Shown: positions 7,798 through 16,827 of the stretch, piece after piece
Numbering within the stretch: the stretch's first letter is position 1
Layout: each line of letters opens with the position of its first letter
From: Alphaproteobacteria bacterium
GTDB taxonomy: Bacteria; Pseudomonadota; Alphaproteobacteria; Sphingomonadales; Emcibacteraceae
Reading direction: 5' to 3'
Length of the DNA stretch: 64,000 bases
NCBI GenBank assembly: GCA_030428615.1
Contig: JAUIDN010000010.1
Span: forward strand, 48,456 to 112,455
Position numbers and translations under genes: made by a program
The notes under the pieces: model-generated
What the model saw: only the letters and a program-made list of their open reading frames with translations
Databases searched by the model: none
Told to the model about the DNA's origin: nothing

Positions 7798-10209
7798 TTG
7801 GCTGGCAGACGCAGTACGATAAAAAAAACAGCGACAAAATCCCTGTTACCGGCATCGGTGACAGCATTTTTGAGCAAATTGATGGTTCGCACTTGGGGCA
7901 GCGCTCTCATCGTTTTGTTTGTTGCCGCTGTCTCGGCATTTATTTCATATGACATAAATGACCCCAGCTGGAACAATGCCGTCACTGGCGAAGCCAACAA
8001 TCTGCTTGGGCTTGCGGGATCATACGGTTCTGACGTCCTGCTGCAAAGTTTGGGCCTTGGGGCCTATATCCTTGTGCTACCGCTACTAACATGGGGGTGG
8101 CGGATTATATCCCTGAAAGGATTGCCTTATATATTTATGCATTTGCTGATGCTGCCTTTTTTGGTTCTGACAGCAACTCTGGCCCTTTCTACTTTACCTG
8201 TTTTTGAAAGTTGGCTTCTTGAAAATGTTGGCTTGGGTGGTTTTTTAGGGCAAATGCTGCTTGGCTACGTCCAAAGTCTGTTTGCGCTGGCAGGGATCGA
8301 CTTTTACGGCTCAATCGTTGGAGTAGTATTTGGAGCGCTTAGCGTCATTTGTTTCTATTACACCGCTGGTCTGGAAAAGGACGAATGGCGATGGATCGTC
8401 GGAGGTATAAAATGGACCCTGGCAGTCATTCTCAATAAATTGATTGCCCTGATTTTATTCTTTAAAAATCTTTTCGCGCGCACCGACAAAGGCGACTATG
8501 CAGGCGAAGTGGATGTTCGAAAAAATAAACCTTCTGCCCGGCAGGAACCACAAATGAGAAGCCCGGCGCAAAAGACAAAAAGAGAAATTCCGATCATTGA
8601 TCCGGAAAAGAAGAGCGTCAAAACCAGCCGCCGAGAAACCATTGAACGACAGCCGATGCTTGATATTATAAATGATGGCGAGTTTGCGCTGCCATCCTTA
8701 AGTTTGTTATCAGCCCCTAAACCACTAAGTGAGCAGGACAGATTAACACATGATGCGTTAGAGCAAAATGCCCGCATGCTTGAAGCCGTTCTTGATGATT
8801 TTGGTGTTAAAGGTGAAATTACCAAAGTGCGTCCAGGCCCTGTGGTCACGCTTTATGAACTTGAACCTGCGCCGGGAACAAAATCTTCCCGGGTCATTAA
8901 TTTGGCAGATGACATTGCCCGCTCAATGAGCGCGACATCTGCGCGTGTCGCGGTCGTTTCAGGAAAAAACGCCATTGGTATTGAACTTCCCAACAGCAAA
9001 CGTGAAATCGTAGCGCTACGCGAGATATTATCGTCAAGCGTTTATGAGGACAGCAAGGCAAAATTGCCGATGGCACTTGGAAAAGACATTGGCGGGGACC
9101 CTATCGTCGTCGATATAGCATCCATGCCACATTTACTCGTGGCGGGAACAACCGGGTCTGGTAAATCCGTTGCAATCAATGTCATGATCTTGTCGCTTTT
9201 ATATAAATTGACACCGGCGGAATGTCGACTGATCATGGTTGATCCCAAAATGCTTGAGCTTTCCGTTTATGATGACATTCCCCATTTGCTGACACCCGTG
9301 GTCACCGATCCGAAAAAAGCAGTTGTTGCCTTGAAATGGGCCGTCCGCGAAATGGAACATCGTTACCAGAACATGGCCAAACTGCAGGTCAGGAATATAA
9401 CTGCCTACAATAAACGCCTCGAAGAAGCCCGCCAGAAGGGTGAGAATATTATCCGAAAAGTGCAAACAGGGTTTGATCCCGATACCGGAAAACCTATTTA
9501 CGAAGAAGAAAACCTTGATCTTACCCCACTGCCGATGATCGTGGTAATTGTAGACGAAATGGCCGATCTCATGTTGGTGGCAGGAAAGGATATTGAACAA
9601 CTTATTCAACGTCTTGCGCAAATGGCGCGGGCCGCGGGCATTCACCTGATTATGGCAACGCAAAGGCCATCTGTAGATGTTATTACCGGCACAATTAAAG
9701 CAAACTTCCCGACCCGTGTTGCTTTTCAGGTGACATCGAAAATCGATAGCCGCACCATATTGGGAGAGCAGGGAGCGGAGCAGCTCCTTGGCATGGGGGA
9801 CATGCTCCACATGGCTGGAGGTGGACGCATAACGCGTGTACATGGGCCATTTGTCAGTGATACGGAAGTGGAGCGGGTGGTAAAAGCGCTCAAAAAACAG
9901 GGCAAGCCGGACTATCTGACGAATATTGTCGACGAACCGGACGAAGGGTTTGATTCTCAGTTTTTACAAAATACCAATATGACCCCGAACGCCGGAAGCC
10001 CGAGCGGCGATGAACTTTATGATCGGGCGGTTGCCATCGTCGCCCGTGATCAAAAAGCGTCCACAAGCTATATTCAGCGCCAGCTTCAGATTGGCTATAA
10101 CCGCGCAGCAAATATCATCGACAAGATGGAAAGAGAGGGCGTTGTCAGCAGTGCAAATCATGTTGGTAAACGCGAGGTTCTTGTTCAGGATCATTCCGAA
10201 GACTATTAA
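7798..10209 (+). CDS. ftsK: DNA translocase FtsK/SpoIIIE
   Basis: Septal DNA pump that segregates chromosome termini and activates XerCD at dif. The N-terminal ~190 residues hold about four to five membrane segments. A short polar linker (about 230-310) follows, then the alpha/beta motor with Walker A GTTGSGKS near residue 449 and Walker B VVIVDEMADLM. The C-terminal gamma winged helix (about 735-800, with the SYIQRQLQIGYNRAA signature) reads KOPS. The start is a TTG at 7798 with AGGGAAG just upstream; no better in-frame ATG precedes the first membrane helix. Its neighbour lolA follows 100 bases later, a common alphaproteobacterial order. Confidence 0.94.
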   Translation: MAGRRSTIKKTATKSLLPASVTAFLSKLMVRTWGSALIVLFVAAVSAFISYDINDPSWNNAVTGEANNLLGLAGSYGSDVLLQSLGLGAYILVLPLLTWGWRIISLKGLPYIFMHLLMLPFLVLTATLALSTLPVFESWLLENVGLGGFLGQMLLGYVQSLFALAGIDFYGSIVGVVFGALSVICFYYTAGLEKDEWRWIVGGIKWTLAVILNKLIALILFFKNLFARTDKGDYAGEVDVRKNKPSARQEPQMRSPAQKTKREIPIIDPEKKSVKTSRRETIERQPMLDIINDGEFALPSLSLLSAPKPLSEQDRLTHDALEQNARMLEAVLDDFGVKGEITKVRPGPVVTLYELEPAPGTKSSRVINLADDIARSMSATSARVAVVSGKNAIGIELPNSKREIVALREILSSSVYEDSKAKLPMALGKDIGGDPIVVDIASMPHLLVAGTTGSGKSVAINVMILSLLYKLTPAECRLIMVDPKMLELSVYDDIPHLLTPVVTDPKKAVVALKWAVREMEHRYQNMAKLQVRNITAYNKRLEEARQKGENIIRKVQTGFDPDTGKPIYEEENLDLTPLPMIVVIVDEMADLMLVAGKDIEQLIQRLAQMARAAGIHLIMATQRPSVDVITGTIKANFPTRVAFQVTSKIDSRTILGEQGAEQLLGMGDMLHMAGGGRITRVHGPFVSDTEVERVVKALKKQGKPDYLTNIVDEPDEGFDSQFLQNTNMTPNAGSPSGDELYDRAVAIVARDQKASTSYIQRQLQIGYNRAANIIDKMEREGVVSSANHVGKREVLVQDHSEDY

Positions 10210-10308
10210 GTCCGACCAGCAATAAAGATAATTTTAATTTTTATTGTCTAATTTCTACCTTAATGTACAAATAGAATAATTTTCAAATATAACAAAACTG
10301 GCAGAGAA

Positions 10309-11028
10309 ATGATTAAGATATCTATATATGCAGCATGTCTCGCTTTGGCGCTAAGCCAGTCTGCCTATTCGTTTCAGGAAAAAACTGAAATCCCTGAACC
10401 CCCTGAGGAAAAGGCACAAGAACAAAAAGCACAAATGGTTAATTTCAACGTGCCTCCTGCCATTATTACGGGGGAAGACAGAGAACAAATCCTTTCCAAG
10501 GTTGAAGACAATTTAAACCGTATCAGATCCCTGAAAGCGACTTTTATCCAGCGGGGTCCGGAGGGAAATGTCGATGAAGGGACAATATTTCTCGAAAGGC
10601 CGGGAAAAATCCGCTTTGAATATGACAATGACAATCCGATACTGGTCGTCAGCAACGGTGATATGCTTTCCTTTATTGATTATGAAATCAAACAGGTCAG
10701 CCGCTGGCCAATTGATAAAACCCCTCTTAATGTGCTGGTTGATGATCATATTGATTTAAAAGATCAGGATATAGAAATACCTGAAATGCTGCGCTTCGCG
10801 GGGCTTATTAAAATGTCTGTTATTCAGCCTGACCAGAAGGATCAGGGATATATCACGTTGATATTTGAGGAATCAACTATGGAGCTGAAGTCGTGGGAAG
10901 TTGTTGATGTGCAGGGATACACAACGCGGATCGCTTTATTGAATCCCGAATATAATGTTTCTGTCGATGAAAAGCAGTTTACATTTGATGATCCGCGTCC
11001 GCAGCGAAACCGGGGACCAAGACGCTAA
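10309..11028 (+). CDS. lolA: Outer-membrane lipoprotein carrier LolA
   Basis: Periplasmic chaperone carrying lipoproteins from LolCDE to the outer membrane. The N-terminus is a signal peptide (residues 1 to about 22, cleavage near AYSF). The body contains the typical LolA pattern: LKATFIQRGPEG, a GTIFLERPGKIRFEYD strand pair, and the late segment LLNPEYNVSVDEKQFTF. The tail is basic (PQRNRGPRR), often seen in alphaproteobacterial LolA. A proline/glutamate-rich insert follows the signal peptide. It is probably cotranscribed with or closely behind ftsK. Confidence 0.88.
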   Translation: MIKISIYAACLALALSQSAYSFQEKTEIPEPPEEKAQEQKAQMVNFNVPPAIITGEDREQILSKVEDNLNRIRSLKATFIQRGPEGNVDEGTIFLERPGKIRFEYDNDNPILVVSNGDMLSFIDYEIKQVSRWPIDKTPLNVLVDDHIDLKDQDIEIPEMLRFAGLIKMSVIQPDQKDQGYITLIFEESTMELKSWEVVDVQGYTTRIALLNPEYNVSVDEKQFTFDDPRPQRNRGPRR

Positions 11029-11133
11029 TTTGAAACATTTTATTTAATAATTTAAATATATTTATTCCCCCTCTTGAAAAAAATATTTTGATCCTTATCT
11101 GAAAGATACAGACTAGGATGATATAGTAACTCA

Positions 11134-11252
11134 ACCCTTCCTCCGAGACATATTATCCTGGTTTTTGGATCAAGAGGTTTTTTCCTTTTTCCCCTCCCTC
11201 TTGTTCCATTAAACTGAAGCACTACCCGACCGGTCTTCCGGTCGGGTTTTTT
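11134..11252 (+). ncRNA. Candidate C/U-rich small RNA
   Basis: The gap between lolA and the next gene holds a promoter-like CTGAAA (11099-11104), 17 bases, TATAGT (11122-11127), and ends 125 bases later in a strong intrinsic terminator. Between them lie two unpaired pyrimidine stretches that could pair with ribosome-binding sites: CTTCCTCC near 11147 and CCCCTCCCTCTTG near 11190. A CCTC/GAGG plus ATCC/GGAT hairpin lies between them. Alphaproteobacterial sRNAs with CCUCC loops are known (for example the CcsR type). No family match is claimed. It could instead be the untranslated tail of the lolA message. Confidence 0.45.
11225..11252 (+). terminator. Rho-independent terminator
   Basis: A perfect 9-bp G/C-rich stem, CCCGACCGG (11225-11233) and CCGGTCGGG (11238-11246), with a TCTT loop, followed by six T residues. 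Confidence 0.93.
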
Positions 11253-11314
11253 ATTGTGAATTAGTCTTGTAGAGAGGCCCTTTACAGATTAACGTGCGCC
11301 TACGAGGAATTTTA

Positions 11315-11914
11315 ATGACCGTAAACAACAATGAAGAAGAGTTCGAAGATTTTGATGTGGGTGAAGAATACCCGACCCTGATGCTGGTCGCGCGTTTTGC
11401 CGACCTGATAAAACAAACCAGGTGGTTTCATCACATTGGCGAAGGAATTGGTCCCGAAACTGTCAAAATCTCGCGTGAATATCTTGACCTTCTTGGTTTT
11501 CCCGAAGGGTATCCGGCAGAAGTCCATGATTGGCAGGACGCCATTTCCTGTCTTGAGACAAATGATTGGAACAGCCCCGCATGGGAAGCAGAGGAACAGC
11601 TCGCCGCTTCACTAACAAACAGCGCACTAGAATTTATCGAAGAAGATATACTGGAAATATCACTTACCAATATAACCGGAAAAGCATCGGAGTTTATTAC
11701 GAATGCAGTCGAAAGTGCGTCGATTCGTTGGGGTATTGATGATGAGGAACTGCTGCGTGCCGCCATTGGTCAAGCGGTTCAAGCCTGCTATCAGGCAGCA
11801 CTCGTTATCGCCGCAGGAGAAGAAGAAACCCATCCATTTGCATTAAAGTTTCGCCTTTATGAAAGTGGTCACTGGCCGTTAGGTGTCGCCGGAAACACAC
11901 TGAATATATTTTAA
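11315..11914 (+). CDS. Conserved-looking hypothetical acidic protein
   Basis: A 199-residue, strongly acidic cytosolic protein with no signal peptide or membrane segment. I do not recognise a domain. The middle is mainly helical and ends in LYESGHWPLGVAGNTLNIF. The reading frame opens at a GTG at 11294, but GAGGA at 11304-11308 is correctly placed for the ATG at 11315, which is taken as start. It lies 18 bases before xth on the same strand, so the two are probably cotranscribed; that alone does not show a DNA-repair role. Confidence 0.75.
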   Translation: MTVNNNEEEFEDFDVGEEYPTLMLVARFADLIKQTRWFHHIGEGIGPETVKISREYLDLLGFPEGYPAEVHDWQDAISCLETNDWNSPAWEAEEQLAASLTNSALEFIEEDILEISLTNITGKASEFITNAVESASIRWGIDDEELLRAAIGQAVQACYQAALVIAAGEEETHPFALKFRLYESGHWPLGVAGNTLNIF

Positions 11915-11932
11915 AACACTTAAGGTATCCAT

Positions 11933-12730
11933 ATGACTAAAATCCGCCTCATCACTTGGAATATAAACAGCGTCCGCGCACGCCTCCATATTGTGGATAA
12001 GCTTTTGGCTGAATATAATCCGGATATCTTATGTTTACAGGAAACCAAGGTTCAGGATCATATGTTTCCGACCGATGTGTTTAACCAACATGGTCTGGAG
12101 CACCATGCGATCGCCGGACAAAAAAGCTATCACGGTGTCGCGACACTCAGCAAAATACCAATTATAAGACAAGACCGGATCAACTGGTGCGAAATGGGGG
12201 ACGCACGCCATGTCGAAACTGAATTTGACAATGGAATTAAGCTGCATAATTTTTACGTACCTGCCGGTGGCGATGTACCCGATGTTGCGTTAAACGAAAA
12301 ATTCGCCCATAAAATGGATTTTCTTTCTGAAATGACCAATTGGGGACACGAACTCCCAACGAATGACAAACATATCATGGTTGGAGATCTGAATATTGCA
12401 CCATTTGAAAATGATGTCTGGTCTCATAAACAGCTTCTCAATGTCGTCAGCCACACTCCCGGTGAATGCGAAGCTCTGAATTCGGTACAGGAAGCCAATG
12501 ACTGGTTTGACGTTATGCGTCATTTTGTACCGGAGCCGGAACGACTTTATAGCTGGTGGTCATACCGCGCACGTGACTGGCGTGCTTCCGACAAAGGCCG
12601 GCGCCTTGATCATATCTGGTGTAGTCAGAATTTGAAGAAAACCATGAAATCGATGAAGGTGCTCGAAGATGCACGTGGTTGGGAAAAACCATCGGACCAC
12701 GCCCCCGTGATGGTTGATATGGAACTTTAG
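11933..12730 (+). CDS. xth: Exodeoxyribonuclease III
   Basis: AP endonuclease/3'-5' exonuclease of base-excision repair. All family motifs are present in order: ITWNINSVRARL (Asn10), LCLQETK (metal-binding Glu37), the HNFYVPAGG tyrosine region, VGDLNIAP (Asp/Asn pair), and the C-terminal RLDHIW and SDHAPV (catalytic His). The 265 residues match the family. AAGG precedes the ATG. It converges with the pteridine-reductase-like gene, the two stops being almost adjacent. Confidence 0.93.
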   Translation: MTKIRLITWNINSVRARLHIVDKLLAEYNPDILCLQETKVQDHMFPTDVFNQHGLEHHAIAGQKSYHGVATLSKIPIIRQDRINWCEMGDARHVETEFDNGIKLHNFYVPAGGDVPDVALNEKFAHKMDFLSEMTNWGHELPTNDKHIMVGDLNIAPFENDVWSHKQLLNVVSHTPGECEALNSVQEANDWFDVMRHFVPEPERLYSWWSYRARDWRASDKGRRLDHIWCSQNLKKTMKSMKVLEDARGWEKPSDHAPVMVDMEL

Positions 12731-12731
12731 G

Positions 12732-13493
12732 CTAATTTTTCTTATCCAATATACCCTGAGCGACTTCAACAACATCTTTGGTAAAATTCATCATCTTTTG
12801 ACCGCCATCAACCGGCAGAACGGCACCATTGATCGATTTTGTTTCAATCAGGTGCAATACACTTCGGGCTATATCTTCGACATTTAACGGGGAGCCTACA
12901 AAATTGAGGTGGCTGGCAAGTTCAAAATTTAGCTCCGATTGGGTTTCACTGATTAGAGTAAGTCCCGGCGCAACGCCGTTAACACGTACTTTGGGACATA
13001 ACGCCTGCGCCATCATCTCTGTCGCGCCGTAAAGACCGAATTTACTGAGCGTATAAGTAAAAAAATCCGCATTGAGCGCGAAGACCTTGCTGTCGAGAAT
13101 ATTAACGACACTTCCCCGATCATTCGGGCCCAACAGGCCGGACAACCCCCGCGCAAGTTGCATGGGTCCGCGAAGGTTTACATTCATATGGTCCGCAAAA
13201 CTTTTTTCATCAAAATCAACGGCACCGTCCAAGGAAAACAGTGAGGCATTGTTGATCACATGTTTTAATGGTGTACCGCTTTGTGCAATCCCGGAAAGCA
13301 TCCGTTCAACGTCATGATAATTTCCAAGATCACATTGCACGATCTCGCCATCCAAATGAGACAATGTCTCAATCGCTTCGGCTTCACTATCATGATGATG
13401 GAGAAATATGTAATATCCGGCCTGACCCAGCGTCAACGCGATTGAGCGTCCAATTCGCTTGTTTCCCGCCGTTATCAGAACACCTTCATTCAT
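12732..13493 (-). CDS. SDR oxidoreductase, pteridine-reductase/FolM-like
   Basis: Short-chain dehydrogenase with an N-terminal TAGNKRIG motif. This is the TGxxxRxG variant that marks pteridine reductases and FolM rather than the usual TGxxxGxG, and it suits NADPH. INNAS, the active-site YTLSK and the late APGL segment complete the SDR pattern. FolM reduces dihydromonapterin, and related enzymes reduce biopterin. The preceding gene in the operon is a PTPS-family enzyme, 9 bases upstream, which strengthens a pterin role. Substrate specificity is inferred, not shown. Confidence 0.75.
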   Translation of the reverse strand: MNEGVLITAGNKRIGRSIALTLGQAGYYIFLHHHDSEAEAIETLSHLDGEIVQCDLGNYHDVERMLSGIAQSGTPLKHVINNASLFSLDGAVDFDEKSFADHMNVNLRGPMQLARGLSGLLGPNDRGSVVNILDSKVFALNADFFTYTLSKFGLYGATEMMAQALCPKVRVNGVAPGLTLISETQSELNFELASHLNFVGSPLNVEDIARSVLHLIETKSINGAVLPVDGGQKMMNFTKDVVEVAQGILDKKN

Positions 13494-13502
13494 TGCAACT
13501 CT

Positions 13503-14039
13503 CTAAAGATCATTAATCGACATATCCGCACGTTGCCACCATGGTATCTGCGGCCCGTCATATTGCACGGTTGAAATCGCTTTTTCCGGATCACCATGAA
13601 ATATAACGGTGTTGGTTGGCGTTTCTTCGATCTCTATTTTAATACATTTCATTTCAAGCCCGTCATGCTTCAAAAACGCATTGATCTTGGAATAAAAGCA
13701 CGCCGCCAATACTTCCGTTGTCGGGTCACCCGGTGTAATCAAAAGATGCTGCAAATTACCCGGTTCATTTTCCTTGAAATAATCAAGAAGTGGATCAACA
13801 GCCGTCATCTGCATGCTGTGATCAACTGCGTTATCGATCCAGTTATGCCAGGTTTTCTTTAATGTTTCAAATTTGCTGGTCATGTTTGAAACACCGTCAA
13901 GGTCGTCTGCTCCCTGACTGACCAGATAAACTTTCACAAATTCATTATGGCCATGCGGCACAAAACATTTGCCGTTTTTCAGATTAAACAGCCGATGGCT
14001 CATTGAATATCTTCGTGTAAAACAAATCTCAAACATCAT
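13503..14039 (-). CDS. 6-pyruvoyl-tetrahydropterin synthase/QueD-like enzyme
   Basis: PTPS-superfamily protein of 178 residues. Zinc ligands are His15 (SMSHRL) and His29 and His31 in the CxxxHGH-type motif CFVPHGH, with Cys25 as the catalytic cysteine seen in QueD and PTPS. The second half is longer than in E. coli QueD and ends with a W-rich tail (IPWWQRAD). Possible roles are 6-carboxytetrahydropterin synthesis for queuosine or a tetrahydropterin side-chain step. The co-directional pteridine-reductase-like SDR favours a tetrahydropterin cofactor route, since no queC or queE is nearby. Two adjacent ATGs (14039, 14036) could serve as start. Confidence 0.72.
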   Translation of the reverse strand: MMFEICFTRRYSMSHRLFNLKNGKCFVPHGHNEFVKVYLVSQGADDLDGVSNMTSKFETLKKTWHNWIDNAVDHSMQMTAVDPLLDYFKENEPGNLQHLLITPGDPTTEVLAACFYSKINAFLKHDGLEMKCIKIEIEETPTNTVIFHGDPEKAISTVQYDGPQIPWWQRADMSINDL

Positions 14040-14072
14040 GCTGCGCTTGATATAGGAGGATTAGGCAAGAGT

Positions 14073-14765
14073 CTAGCTATTTCCCATGCTATAACCACCG
14101 GATTCAGTGATAATTATTTTTGCCTTTGTCGGGTCACTTTCTATTTTCTGGCGTAACCGGTAAATATGTGTTTCAAGTGTGTGGGTCGTTACATTGGGAT
14201 TATATCCCCATACCTCATTCAACAACTTCTCGCGTGATACGGTCGCACCATCCGCCCGCTTGAGAAATTTGAGAATGGCTGTTTCCTTTTCCGTGAGCCT
14301 GATTTTTTCATCCGTCTCGTTGTCGGTAAGAATTTTTTCCCCCGGCTTGAAAGTATAATGTCCGATCGGATAGCTGGCATCCTCGCTAATAAGATGCTGG
14401 CGAAGGTGCGCCCGAATGCGCGCAAGCAATATGCCAAATTTAAACGGCTTCGTCACATAATCATTGGCCCCGGCATCAAGCCCAAGGATCGTATCCGCTT
14501 CGGATGCATTTGCGGTAAGCATAACCACCGGCGTGCTGACCCCGGTTTTTCGCATCATGCGGCAAACTTCTCGGCCATCAATATCAGGCAAACCAACATC
14601 AAGAATTATTAAATCAAAATTCTGTCCCTTGACGGCTTCCAGTCCCGCTTTACCGGTGTCGCATTGACTGGTTCTAAATTCTTCATGGAAAGAAAGTTGA
14701 AGCGCGAGATTCTCACGAAGATCATCATCGTCATCAACAAGCAATATATTATATGTATGCGTCAT
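14073..14765 (-). CDS. OmpR/PhoB-family response regulator (orphan)
   Basis: Receiver domain (about 5-120) with the acidic cluster VDDDDD, phosphoacceptor Asp56 (ILDVGLP), the conserved Thr (MLTAN) and Lys (VTKPF). A C-terminal winged-helix DNA-binding domain (about 130-228) carries the RLTEKE and LETHIYRLRQKI signatures. There is no histidine kinase gene beside it, so the partner is elsewhere. It is transcribed divergently from ribA with an 86-base gap. The target regulon cannot be inferred. Confidence 0.9.
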   Translation of the reverse strand: MTHTYNILLVDDDDDLRENLALQLSFHEEFRTSQCDTGKAGLEAVKGQNFDLIILDVGLPDIDGREVCRMMRKTGVSTPVVMLTANASEADTILGLDAGANDYVTKPFKFGILLARIRAHLRQHLISEDASYPIGHYTFKPGEKILTDNETDEKIRLTEKETAILKFLKRADGATVSREKLLNEVWGYNPNVTTHTLETHIYRLRQKIESDPTKAKIIITESGGYSMGNS

Positions 14766-14851
14766 GCTGCTTTCTCTGTTAATATCCTTAACTTCCTATT
14801 ATATAAGTCGTATAACCATATTCCAAATAAATAAAGGGCTTTGACCTCTCG

Positions 14852-15961
14852 ATGGATAACAATGTTGTGATCAATCAAAAGCTTATCTCGGTAGAGCGCG
14901 CGGCTGCTGACCTGCGGCGCGGGGGAAGTGTGCTTGTTGCCGGTGATGATCAGGTGATCCTTGTGACATCCGCAGAACTCATAACCGATGAAAAACTGGA
15001 AAAATTATCCCGTGTTTCCAAAGAGGAACCCCTGGTCGGATTAACCTATAACCGGGCCAATGTATTAAAAATCTCCCCACGTTCCGGTGATGTCGCACTG
15101 GTAAAAATTAAAGATTATATGGATAGTGGCGTTATTTCATCAATGGCGGACCCGGCGGATGATCTTCTAAGGCCGATGCAGGGGCCTTTTCAAGTTGCGC
15201 CCAAGGCCCCAAGTGACGTTCATAGCGCCGGAATCAGGCTTTGTAAGATCGCGAAGCTGTTACCCGCTGCTGTTTTTTCCGGCCCGGTTAAGGATGCAAA
15301 AAAATGGGCCATTGAAAACAACACATTGTGTATCAACGCAGCAGACATTACCGATTATGCGCTAAATGATGCATTGGCGCTGAACATCATAACCTCAGCA
15401 AAGGTGCCGCTTGAGGACGCGGAAAATGCAACCATGGTTGCTTTTCGCCCTAGCGACGGCGGAACAGAACACTTTGCCATTATTATCGGTGATCCGCCGC
15501 GCGATAAACCAGTGCTCACCCGTATTCATTCCGAATGTTTTACTGGCGATCTTCTCGGTTCCCTAAAATGCGACTGCGGTGAACAGCTGCGCGGTGCCAT
15601 TAAATACATGACCGAAAAAGGTGGCGGTATTCTGCTTTACCTGGCACAGGAAGGACGCGGCATCGGTCTGATAAACAAGCTGCGCGCGTATCATTTACAG
15701 GACCAGGGTTTTGATACTGTGGATGCCAATGAACGGCTCGGCTTTTTGTCCGATGAAAGAATATTCGAACCCGCCGCTCAAATGCTAAAAAAAATGGGTT
15801 ATAATAACGTAAATCTTCTTACCAACAATCCGGACAAGGTTAGGGGGCTAGAAGATTGCGACATCACAGTATCCAAGCGTATATCCCATAAATTTCCGTC
15901 AAATACCCATAATGACTTTTATCTGCGCACCAAACAGAAACGATCCGGTCATCTTCTTTAA
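14852..15961 (+). CDS. ribA: GTP cyclohydrolase II with decayed DHBP-synthase half
   Basis: Catalyses the first step of riboflavin synthesis from GTP. The C-terminal half (about residues 190-369) has the zinc site C-x10-C-x-C in SECFTGDLLGSLKCDCG, then LAQEGRGIGL and DANERLGF, all diagnostic for RibA. The N-terminal half aligns with the RibB (3,4-dihydroxy-2-butanone-4-phosphate synthase) part of RibBA fusions. However, the catalytic DDEDRENE stretch has become DDQVILVTS, so RibB activity should be lost and a separate ribB is expected elsewhere. No FMN riboswitch is seen in the short leader. Confidence 0.9.
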   Translation: MDNNVVINQKLISVERAAADLRRGGSVLVAGDDQVILVTSAELITDEKLEKLSRVSKEEPLVGLTYNRANVLKISPRSGDVALVKIKDYMDSGVISSMADPADDLLRPMQGPFQVAPKAPSDVHSAGIRLCKIAKLLPAAVFSGPVKDAKKWAIENNTLCINAADITDYALNDALALNIITSAKVPLEDAENATMVAFRPSDGGTEHFAIIIGDPPRDKPVLTRIHSECFTGDLLGSLKCDCGEQLRGAIKYMTEKGGGILLYLAQEGRGIGLINKLRAYHLQDQGFDTVDANERLGFLSDERIFEPAAQMLKKMGYNNVNLLTNNPDKVRGLEDCDITVSKRISHKFPSNTHNDFYLRTKQKRSGHLL

Positions 15962-16821
15962 TTTATGCCAATGAGAATAAATCCAAGTGCTGAAAGTATG
16001 AATCCTATTTTCTGGTTGAAATTGAGCCGCTCCCCAAAAAATATATAGGACATGAGAAGCAGAAAAAACATATCCAGCGAAAAAACGGTCACAACAACGC
16101 TGCCTGGCCCCGTTTTCAGCGCAGCCACATAAAAATAAAGACCCGCATAAGACACAATCCCGGTCATACATCCCATGAAGACGACTTTCAGTTTGGAGAC
16201 TTTACCGGGCCAAGGCACGTTTCTTTTTACAAAAGAACTAACAATAAAAAACAATGCACAGTAGCCATAGGTCAGCGCCAGAACCACCGAACTATTCAGG
16301 TCCAGTTCGTTCGCTATTTTTAACCCACCGTTTCGAAATGCAATTAAAAACATGGCGACCACCATGATAAGAAACCAAACACTGCTCACGCTCTTTGTTG
16401 AATGACGCATTCTCAAATTCACAACCAGCATCGCACTCACGAACGAGCATATTCCCAAAAGCTCAAGGACCGTAAGCTTCTCCTGATAATAAATTGAGGA
16501 AATTGATATCACAATGACGACGTTTGCTTTCGCAAAAGCCGAAGAAAGACCCGCCGGCCCGCGCCTTAAACCATGTGAAAAGGCATAATTACCACCAGCC
16601 GAACCAAGGGCGACTACAGACGCCATAAAGTGGTAAATTGGTTCTTTGAACGCCGACAGATGATCAGTCGCTCCTGCCGCAAAGCAGAGAGTCCCCACAA
16701 TATAAAGTCCAAGGAAAAAATATACTTCGTCGCCGAAATTGTGAGTATTCCACTTGAAGATGAGGGCGCCGATGCCAAACATAAGCGCACCCAAAAGCGC
16801 TTCTATAATATAAAGTTCCAC
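15958..16821 (-). CDS. DMT-superfamily (EamA) permease
   Basis: Integral membrane protein of 287 residues with about ten hydrophobic segments in two repeats, the EamA drug/metabolite transporter layout. The substrate is unknown. It starts six bases after fdsA, so it is the last gene of the formaldehyde/formate operon; a role in moving a one-carbon or related metabolite is conceivable but unproven. Its stop codon overlaps that of ribA by a few bases (convergent). Confidence 0.82.
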   Translation of the reverse strand: MELYIIEALLGALMFGIGALIFKWNTHNFGDEVYFFLGLYIVGTLCFAAGATDHLSAFKEPIYHFMASVVALGSAGGNYAFSHGLRRGPAGLSSAFAKANVVIVISISSIYYQEKLTVLELLGICSFVSAMLVVNLRMRHSTKSVSSVWFLIMVVAMFLIAFRNGGLKIANELDLNSSVVLALTYGYCALFFIVSSFVKRNVPWPGKVSKLKVVFMGCMTGIVSYAGLYFYVAALKTGPGSVVVTVFSLDMFFLLLMSYIFFGERLNFNQKIGFILSALGFILIGIN

Positions 16822-16827
16822 GTGGGA

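Noticed and set aside
9199..9843. A 214-codon open frame antisense to ftsK
   Set aside because: It lies wholly inside the conserved FtsK motor domain, has no recognisable motif or ribosome site, and follows the codon pattern of the sense gene.
14766..14851. FMN riboswitch before ribA
   Set aside because: The 86-base leader is too short and lacks the conserved RFN elements.
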